DNA from: Anaerolineales bacterium
Lineage (GTDB): Bacteria > Chloroflexota > Anaerolineae > Anaerolineales > UBA4823
Direction: 5' to 3'
Assembly: GCA_022865865.1 (NCBI GenBank)
Contig: JALHTN010000609.1
Location: forward strand, 1 to 6,478
Length of the DNA stretch: 6,478 nt
Shown: positions 1 through 5,088 of the stretch, piece after piece
Layout of the letters: each line of letters starts with the position of its first letter
Position numbering within the stretch: the stretch's first letter is position 1
Program-made: the position numbers and the translations under genes
The notes under the pieces: model-generated
What the model was told of the DNA's origin: nothing
Seen by the model: only the letters and a program-made list of their open reading frames with translations
Databases searched by the model: none

Positions 1-803
1 ATTCAGGTGAGCTGTCTTCTGTCGCAGATGCGATCTTCGAGCACTACCTGCCTCGTTACGCGGGCGATGAAACACCGAGATCATTGCCCGGGCTGGCGGT
101 TGGTCTGGCGGATCGCTTGGATTCTCTCGCGGGTTTATTTGCTGTGGGTCTCGCACCCTCCGGCACTAAAGATCCTTTTGGGCAACGCCGGGCCGCCCTG
201 GGTGTGGTTGGCAATTTGATGGATTGGAGCTTGGATTTTGATCTGCGGGCAGCACTGCAGGCTGCGGCCAAACGTTTACCCCATGATATGAGTCCTGAAG
301 ACCTGGAAAGCTGCATTAATTTTATTATTGAGCGTCAGCGCAACCTGCTGCTCGAACTTGGAGAGCCGTTTGATGTGATCGATGCTGTCCTTTCTGCACA
401 AGGTTATAACCCCAACCGCGCCTCGAAGGCAGTGACTGTTATGAGCGCCTGGGTGAAACGATCTGATTGGGATACGATTCTTCCAGCTTATGCGCGCTGC
501 GTGCGCATCACCCGCGACCTGGATCAAATTTACCCAGTAGATGAAGGCATCTTTGAGGAAAATGCTGAAACTGCTCTTTTTAAAGCCCTTTTTGTGGCTG
601 AAAATGAGGCGCGCACTCCCGGCTCAGTTGATGATTTCCTAAATGCTTTTACTCCCCTGATGTCTCATATCGACCAATTCTTTGACCAGGTGCTGGTGAT
701 GGTAGAGGAGGATCGGGTGCGTGAAAACCGTCTAGGGCTCCTGCAGCGCATCTCTGCCCTGGCAGATGGCGTGGTCAATATGTCGAAGCTGGAAGGATTC
801 TAA
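1..803 (+). CDS. glyS: Glycyl-tRNA synthetase beta subunit, C-terminal part (5' truncated)
   Basis: This is the C-terminal 266 residues of the tetrameric-type (alpha2beta2) bacterial glycyl-tRNA synthetase, which charges tRNA-Gly with glycine in the cytoplasm. The first full codon in the window is at base 3 and the TAA stop is at 801-803. The segment YLPRYAGD, then LADRLDSLAGLFAVGLAPSG, then KDPFGQRRAALG is the typical conserved block of GlyS. The C-terminal part, with FFDQVLVMVEEDRVRENRLGLL, matches the DALR-like anticodon-binding end of the family. In many Chloroflexota the alpha and beta subunits are fused into one chain; the truncation prevents deciding that here. A TTG at 84 can open a shorter frame, but the GlyS match continues upstream of it to the window edge, so it is not the start. 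The gene is closed by an intrinsic terminator 37 bases downstream. Confidence 0.95.
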   Translation, partial: SGELSSVADAIFEHYLPRYAGDETPRSLPGLAVGLADRLDSLAGLFAVGLAPSGTKDPFGQRRAALGVVGNLMDWSLDFDLRAALQAAAKRLPHDMSPEDLESCINFIIERQRNLLLELGEPFDVIDAVLSAQGYNPNRASKAVTVMSAWVKRSDWDTILPAYARCVRITRDLDQIYPVDEGIFEENAETALFKALFVAENEARTPGSVDDFLNAFTPLMSHIDQFFDQVLVMVEEDRVRENRLGLLQRISALADGVVNMSKLEGF

Positions 804-840
804 TCAGCGTCAATTGAAATACCGAAAAGCAGCTATTCCG

Positions 841-870
841 AACCCGCCATTCCTAATTGGCGGGTTTTTC
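841..870 (+). terminator. Intrinsic terminator of glyS
   Basis: A 9-bp perfect stem, AACCCGCCA (841-849) with TGGCGGGTT (858-866), encloses an 8-base loop and runs into TTTTT (865-869). It begins 37 bases after the glyS stop, as expected for a Rho-independent terminator reading plus. Read on the minus strand the same hairpin is not followed by a T-run, so it is a weaker candidate for ending the convergent gene. The TAG stop of that gene (853-855) falls inside the loop. Confidence 0.85.
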
Positions 871-2187
871 ATGGAAATCATCCATGTAGGCTTTGATGGT
901 CGGTATAGAAGTCAAGTTTTTGTAAAAGAAATTATTGACGAGATTAATCACGATTTCCCGGGCAGCTTCTGCTTCTGAAGACAGCAGTTCATTTGACTCC
1001 TGGCGGGTCAGGCTGTCACGCAGGTTTAACAAATGGCGGACGATCTCTGTTTCCTGGTCCCCTTCCAGTGCATCGATCACTGACATGATCAACTGGTCAG
1101 CCTGGGCCAGCACATTGTCCAGAGAGAGGGTAGAGCCAGGTCCGAAACTATCATCAATCGTCCGGATCAGCGACCAAACCTGGTAGAGCATGGTGGTTGG
1201 TTCATCGAACAACTCACGCAGATAGGCAGCTTCTTCATAGCGACCCGTTAACCGGAAAACGTTGTACATGCGCTTGGCAGCTTTGCCGTAATTGATATCT
1301 TTGGTCAAGTACTTGTTTACTTCTTTTTCGAGTTGGATGACGTAATCATCCATCGCGTCAGGAGAAACATGTTTCATCAGCTTAGAAAAGATGGGCACCG
1401 ACTGGGCGTCCAAATAAACTTCCTGGAAATAGCCGTCCAGGTAATTGTCGAGCGGGGTGATGCTGCCATCCGGGGCTTCCCAGGTGACATCGAGCATATT
1501 GCTGGCATTCGCCAGCTTACCCCGGGCTGGGTCGGCGATCACCCAATCCAGCTTGCACCATCCCGGGTCAGCCGCGGCCTCATCCCACAGGATAGTTGCT
1601 CGAGTACCTTCCGGGCGAAAGCCTTCGATTACCCCGGCCTGGATGTCTGACGCGGTCCATGAGATCGGTGCCCCTTTCTTGATCACGATTTCACCTTTGA
1701 CCATATTGTGGGGGTAAGAACCAAATTTCACTTCGATCAGTTGGTAGTTGGGACCTTTCATGGTTTCGAGTGCCTTTTCACGCATGATCTTGGCTAAAAT
1801 TTGGCATGCCTCCTGGCGTGTGTCTGCAATGATATTGACGCGTTCGAAATAATCACAATCTCCTGGGTAGGTTTGGATCTTCGATTGGGCCGAAGATCCG
1901 GAAAGGGCCAGCGCGGTTTCCACGACTCCTGGCTGGTCTTTGAATTCGACCAAGCGCCCAATTTCCCGAAAACGCGCCAGATCGCTGGGGTTAAAATCCA
2001 ACATTACGACTTTGTGTCCGAAAACACCTGTCTCGAGGTCCATCGATATTTCCGTATCAGAATCTGCTGCCATTGCAGAAAGCCACTGTAAGGCCTCAGC
2101 CTCGCTGATTTCTACACCGAGCTTTTTGGCTGACTCAATGATCAGTTTCAATTCCATCGAAGCACTGGATGATGGCTTGTCTTCCAT
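853..2187 (-). CDS. Uncharacterised protein with a polymerase beta-like nucleotidyltransferase signature
   Basis: I do not recognise this 444-residue soluble protein as a named family; no signal peptide or membrane segment is visible. Residues 97-112 read GS, then 11 residues, then DCD (G97, S98, D110, D112). This fits the G-[GS]-x(9-13)-D-x-[DE] signature of the DNA polymerase beta-type nucleotidyltransferase superfamily, where the two acids bind metal. A third carboxylate could be E152 (LIEVKF) or D214 (KLDWVIA); the sequence alone does not decide. From about residue 245 onward the chain looks mainly helical, with a basic NYGKAAKRMYNVFRL stretch (299-313) that could be a substrate-binding helix. 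The ATG at 2187 is preferred because AAGGAG lies 9 bases upstream. An in-frame ATG at 2205 sits immediately before that AAGGAG and would add only six residues (MKENPT). The gene converges on glyS and lies 167 bases downstream of the exonuclease gene. Reaction and substrate are unknown. It is surely a gene; the enzyme class is inference. Confidence 0.8.
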   Translation of the reverse strand: MEDKPSSSASMELKLIIESAKKLGVEISEAEALQWLSAMAADSDTEISMDLETGVFGHKVVMLDFNPSDLARFREIGRLVEFKDQPGVVETALALSGSSAQSKIQTYPGDCDYFERVNIIADTRQEACQILAKIMREKALETMKGPNYQLIEVKFGSYPHNMVKGEIVIKKGAPISWTASDIQAGVIEGFRPEGTRATILWDEAAADPGWCKLDWVIADPARGKLANASNMLDVTWEAPDGSITPLDNYLDGYFQEVYLDAQSVPIFSKLMKHVSPDAMDDYVIQLEKEVNKYLTKDINYGKAAKRMYNVFRLTGRYEEAAYLRELFDEPTTMLYQVWSLIRTIDDSFGPGSTLSLDNVLAQADQLIMSVIDALEGDQETEIVRHLLNLRDSLTRQESNELLSSEAEAAREIVINLVNNFFYKNLTSIPTIKAYMDDFHEKPAN

Positions 2188-2354
2188 AGTTGGGTTCTCC
2201 TTCATTATTGGTAGGTATCGTGGTAATAATTTGAGGTTTGGATGTTTTTAGTATGCCTTGGTGGTCGAACCCGCAGCTGGGTCTGGTGAATTAATCTGCG
2301 AGCCAGGGATTGTTTATGCCTTAGGTAAACCGTTTCAGGAACCCTTTTGTTACA
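2188..2354. other. Intergenic region between the two minus-strand genes
   Basis: This 167-base spacer separates the exonuclease stop from the start of the nucleotidyltransferase-like gene. On the minus strand there is an imperfect hairpin around GTTTACCTAAGGCATAAAC, with a two-base bulge and no following T-run, so it is not a convincing terminator. No clear -35/-10 pair was found. Whether the two genes share a transcript is therefore open. Confidence 0.5.
2192..2202 (-). promoter_or_regulatory. Ribosome binding site deciding the start at 2187
   Basis: On the minus strand the sequence reads ATGAAGGAGAACCCAACTATG. The AAGGAG is a near-perfect Shine-Dalgarno sequence, 9 bases before the second ATG (2187). 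The first ATG (2205) is directly fused to the Shine-Dalgarno sequence and has no comparable site of its own, so initiation at 2187 is favoured. Confidence 0.7.
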
Positions 2355-2915
2355 CTATTTGACATTTTTGGCCTGGTGGTACATACGGGAAAAAATCTCT
2401 GCTTGATCGCAGGCGTCCTCAAGGGCATTATGGCTAATCTTTTTCCCTCCCAGGTAATAAACTGCCACGTTGCTCATGGCGGTGTTCTTCCAGGATGAAC
2501 CGTGCAAGCCCATATAAAAAGCCTTCATGTCGAGTGCAGCATGCCCAAAAGGATTTCGTCCCAGGTAGCGATGAAAGTAATCGCTCACGAACATCCAATC
2601 AAAGGGAGCATTGAAGGCGACGAATACAGGCTGCTGTCCTGATGGAACAACCCCATCCAACCAGGATTCGAAACGAGCCATGGCTTCAGGTGGGGAGACC
2701 CCGTTAGATCTTAATTGATTGAGTGAAAGATTATGAATTGCGTAAGATTCAGGCAGCATCTCATCATTTACTGGCTGAAGTTCAATATAAAAATTTTTCT
2801 CTGGGTGCAATATTGAACAAGCACCGATGGAGAGTAATGAATACTGGCCAGGATTTGGTCCCGCGGTTTCAACATCTACGGAAATATAGGTTTCGTCATA
2901 AGCATTTGGTGGCAT
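2355..2915 (-). CDS. DEDDh-type 3'-5' exonuclease (DnaQ / RNase T-like fold)
   Basis: This complete 186-residue protein is essentially a single exonuclease domain. Exo I is SVDVETAG with D14 and E16; Exo II is VAFNAPFDWMF with D106; Exo III is HNALEDA with H162 and D167. Together these are all five residues of the DEDDh class, which uses two metal ions to remove nucleotides from 3' ends of DNA or RNA. The size suits a stand-alone exonuclease such as an RNase T-like, oligoribonuclease-like or DnaQ-like enzyme, and the substrate cannot be told from sequence. There is no polymerase, BRCT or GIY-YIG domain. Only about a dozen residues precede Exo I, which supports the ATG at 2915. No Shine-Dalgarno sequence precedes it; a TATAAT box six bases upstream suggests a leaderless mRNA. 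It lies upstream of the nucleotidyltransferase-like gene on the same strand and is divergent from dnaG. Confidence 0.9.
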   Translation of the reverse strand: MPPNAYDETYISVDVETAGPNPGQYSLLSIGACSILHPEKNFYIELQPVNDEMLPESYAIHNLSLNQLRSNGVSPPEAMARFESWLDGVVPSGQQPVFVAFNAPFDWMFVSDYFHRYLGRNPFGHAALDMKAFYMGLHGSSWKNTAMSNVAVYYLGGKKISHNALEDACDQAEIFSRMYHQAKNVK

Positions 2916-2921
2916 GAAAAT

Positions 2922-2927
2922 ATTATA
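2922..2927 (-). promoter_or_regulatory. -10 box of the exonuclease gene
   Basis: A perfect TATAAT on the minus strand is followed by six bases (ATTTTC) and then the ATG. Transcription would start at or next to the A of the start codon, giving a leaderless message. At 16-18 bases further upstream no good match to TTGACA is visible, so the call rests on the -10 box and its position. Confidence 0.55.
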
Positions 2928-2955
2928 ATTGCTTTCAATCCTGTAAGATCAGGCT

Positions 2956-2980
2956 TTTTTCTGCTAAACATGCAGAAAAA
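2956..2980. repeat. 9-bp inverted repeat in the divergent intergenic region
   Basis: TTTTTCTGC (2956-2964) and GCAGAAAAA (2972-2980) are perfect reverse complements separated by seven bases. The T-run precedes and the A-run follows the stem on both strands, the opposite of an intrinsic terminator. It lies just upstream of where the exonuclease -35 would be and about 37 bases upstream of the dnaG -10 box, so it could be a protein binding site. That role is inference. Confidence 0.6.
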
Positions 2981-3010
2981 CAATCCAATGAGGACTGCGC
3001 AAAAAGACAC

Positions 3011-3044
3011 AACTGGTATAATTTAGCCCCGTTTACCACCAGTT
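3011..3044. repeat. 7-bp dyad flanking the dnaG -10 box
   Basis: AACTGGT (3011-3017) and ACCAGTT (3038-3044) are perfect inverted repeats 20 bases apart. The left arm overlaps the extended -10 element and the right arm falls in the early transcribed region. Because the left arm lies upstream of the expected transcription start, any function would be at the DNA level, such as an operator, rather than as an RNA hairpin. Confidence 0.45.
3014..3022 (+). promoter_or_regulatory. Extended -10 promoter for dnaG-rpoD
   Basis: TGGTATAAT matches the extended -10 consensus TGnTATAAT exactly. No TTGACA-like box lies 16-18 bases upstream, as is common for extended -10 promoters. Transcription would begin near 3029-3030, leaving a leader of about 100 bases before the dnaG ATG. 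It faces dnaG and is the only strong sigma-A-type box upstream of it. Confidence 0.6.
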
Positions 3045-3131
3045 TTGTCTATTAGGTGTGTCATGCGCAACCAATTATCTTCCTGGGGTGTTTAATAATT
3101 AGCGCTGCTGAAGGCAAAGTTCAGGCTGCAA

Positions 3132-5072
3132 ATGTCCACGATTGATGAGATTAAAAATCGGATCGATATCGTTGACCTGATTTCGGAGACCGTGCAACTG
3201 CGCCGCACGGGGAAGAACTATACAGGTTTCTGCCCCTTCCACAGTAATACCCGCACTCCGGCGTTTGTTGTATTCCCCGAGACAGGTTCCTGGCGTTGTT
3301 TTGGTCAGTGCAACGAAGGTGGGGATATTTACGGCTTCGTGATGAAGAAAGAAGGCTGGGATTTCAGCGAAGCATTAGCCAATCTGGCTGAACGGGCGGG
3401 TGTCGAACTTAAACCATTGACCCCAGGTGAGCAAGAATCAATTGATGAACATGATCACCTGAGAAACTTGCTCGAAGATGCCATTACATTCTTTCGTCAC
3501 AATTTGCTGAATACACCGGCTGGGAAACCTGTCCTGGAATACCTGCACAGGAAACGCAGTTTGAGCGAGGCAACGATTGAAACTTTTGGTCTGGGTTATG
3601 CACCCAATTCTTGGGATGCGGGTCTCAAACACTTTACTTCCAGGGGATATGACCAGGTTGATTTGATCGCCTGTGGTTTGGTTACTCAGCGGGAGGCGGC
3701 TGGTGATTCAGAGCCGGCAGCCATTTATGATCGTTTCCGTCACCGGATCATGTTTCCGATCCGGGATGAGCGAGGACGGATGGCAGGTTTTGGAGCTCGG
3801 ATTGTAAATCCCGAAGATGTGCCTAAATTTCTGAATTCTCCACAAACTGCAATTTTCGATAAAGGGCACATCCTTTACGGACTTGATCGGGCAAAAAAAG
3901 AAATTCGAACCCAAGACCAGTCCGTGATCGTTGAAGGCTATCTGGATGTGATTGCCCTGCACCAGGAGGGTTTTACAAACGCAGTATCACCCATGGGAAC
4001 CGCCTTGAGCGAGTATCAACTGCGCATGCTGAAGCGCTTTTCCAGACGCATCGTGTTGGCCTTGGATGCGGATGCGGCGGGGGATAAGGCCACGTTACGG
4101 GGGCTGGAGGTTGCCCGGCAAGCATTAGACCGCGAACCTGACCCGGTATTTGACGCCCGTGGTTTATTGGGCAGTGAAGCGCGCTTGAAGGCGGATATCA
4201 GGGTAACCACTCTACCTGACGGCCTTGATCCAGATGAAGTTGTATTTCAGGACGCGGCTCATTGGCAGAATATTGTGGCGGAGGCGCGTCCGATCGTGGT
4301 GCATGTTATGGAATCCTTGGCAAAGGAACAAGATTTGGAGGATGCCAAGGTGAAGTCAAATATCGCCAACCAGGTTTTACCTTTAATAGAGGACGTACCT
4401 GATGCCGTAGAGCGGGAGGCTTATCGCCAGCGATTAGCCCGATTGCTTATGGTCGACGAACGCGCCTTTACCGAATTCTCCAAACCTCCCACCAGAAGAC
4501 GTCGCCCGAATTTGAGGCACGGATCCACCACTTCCCAAGTCGAAGGATCAGTGACAGGCGAACTTGCAATCCATGCGCCACCAGAATTATTGGAAGAACA
4601 TATCTTGAGTGTTCTGCTTCGCCGTCCGGACCTGGTTTACCGGGTGGATCGCGCCCTGCAGGAGAATGGTCTTAACCGGCTAGCAGTTGATGATTTCCGA
4701 TCTGGGGACCATCAAGCCTTGCTGCAGCTGGTTGATGAGTCGTTGAAACAAGATCGCTCAGAACCTCAATTGTTCGTTCAAAACAGATTGTCTTTACCGC
4801 TCATGGATTTGGTGGACCGCCTATTAGCAAAAACCGATCAGTTAGATCCGAACGAAGATAAAGTCTTAGAAGATTTGGTACGCACGCTGCTAGTTCTTCG
4901 CCAGCGCCGATTACACCAGGAGATTGAGCATGTTCAGTTTCTAATGCAGGAAGCCCAGCTGGTTGAAGACCCAAGTGTTGCCGAAATACAAAAGACAATG
5001 ATGCAATATATTGCTGCTCGCAGCAGGCTTGATCAGGCGTTAGGGTTCTACACGAGTCATATGATTCAGTAA
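3132..5072 (+). CDS. dnaG: DNA primase DnaG
   Basis: This complete 646-residue bacterial primase synthesises the RNA primers for leading- and lagging-strand replication and is recruited by the DnaB helicase. The N-terminal CHC2 zinc domain has ligands C34, H37, C56 and C60 (CPFH and CFGQC); the last pair is spaced C-x3-C, where Escherichia coli has C-x2-C. The catalytic core follows, with the TOPRIM signature VEGYLDVI (E268, D272) and [11 protein letters not shown] (D312, D314, D318), the acidic metal-binding residues of the family. The C-terminal part, from about residue 480, is divergent and helical, as expected for the helicase-interaction domain. The length is slightly above the usual 580-620. 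The ATG at 3132 gives the expected start just before the [14 protein letters not shown] helix; its Shine-Dalgarno match is poor, with AAGG 17 bases away. It is followed after 16 bases by rpoD, forming an operon. Confidence 0.97.
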   Translation: MSTIDEIKNRIDIVDLISETVQLRRTGKNYTGFCPFHSNTRTPAFVVFPETGSWRCFGQCNEGGDIYGFVMKKEGWDFSEALANLAERAGVELKPLTPGEQESIDEHDHLRNLLEDAITFFRHNLLNTPAGKPVLEYLHRKRSLSEATIETFGLGYAPNSWDAGLKHFTSRGYDQVDLIACGLVTQREAAGDSEPAAIYDRFRHRIMFPIRDERGRMAGFGARIVNPEDVPKFLNSPQTAIFDKGHILYGLDRAKKEIRTQDQSVIVEGYLDVIALHQEGFTNAVSPMGTALSEYQLRMLKRFSRRIVLALDADAAGDKATLRGLEVARQALDREPDPVFDARGLLGSEARLKADIRVTTLPDGLDPDEVVFQDAAHWQNIVAEARPIVVHVMESLAKEQDLEDAKVKSNIANQVLPLIEDVPDAVEREAYRQRLARLLMVDERAFTEFSKPPTRRRRPNLRHGSTTSQVEGSVTGELAIHAPPELLEEHILSVLLRRPDLVYRVDRALQENGLNRLAVDDFRSGDHQALLQLVDESLKQDRSEPQLFVQNRLSLPLMDLVDRLLAKTDQLDPNEDKVLEDLVRTLLVLRQRRLHQEIEHVQFLMQEAQLVEDPSVAEIQKTMMQYIAARSRLDQALGFYTSHMIQ

Positions 5073-5077
5073 GGAAT

Positions 5078-5082
5078 GGAGG
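5078..5082 (+). promoter_or_regulatory. Ribosome binding site for the rpoD TTG start
   Basis: GGAGG sits six bases upstream of TTG at 5089 and just after the dnaG stop codon. The frame is closed upstream by TGA at 5062-5064, and the first in-frame ATG is only at 5329 with no Shine-Dalgarno sequence before it. This site therefore decides for TTG and suggests that rpoD translation may be coupled to the end of dnaG. Confidence 0.75.
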
Positions 5083-5088
5083 CGCTTC

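Noticed and set aside
766..978. A 70-codon plus-strand frame running across the glyS terminator
   Set aside because: It begins inside glyS, crosses the terminator hairpin and ends antisense to the convergent gene; nothing in it looks like a protein family.
2188..2205. Six-codon N-terminal extension (MKENPT) of the nucleotidyltransferase-like protein from ATG 2205
   Set aside because: The ATG abuts the AAGGAG that is well spaced for the next ATG at 2187, so the later start is more likely.
1333..2251. Several overlapping plus-strand open frames opposite the nucleotidyltransferase-like gene
   Set aside because: They have no recognisable domains and lie antisense to a well-formed 444-codon gene with a good ribosome binding site; they are frame shadows.
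2248..2285. tRNA-like GGGTTCGACC and CCA text on the minus strand
   Set aside because: The T-arm lacks its complementary 3' strand, and no acceptor, D or anticodon arms can be folded around it.
2300..2330. Minus-strand hairpin around GTTTACCTAAGG as a terminator after the exonuclease
   Set aside because: The stem is bulged and AT-rich, and no T-run follows.
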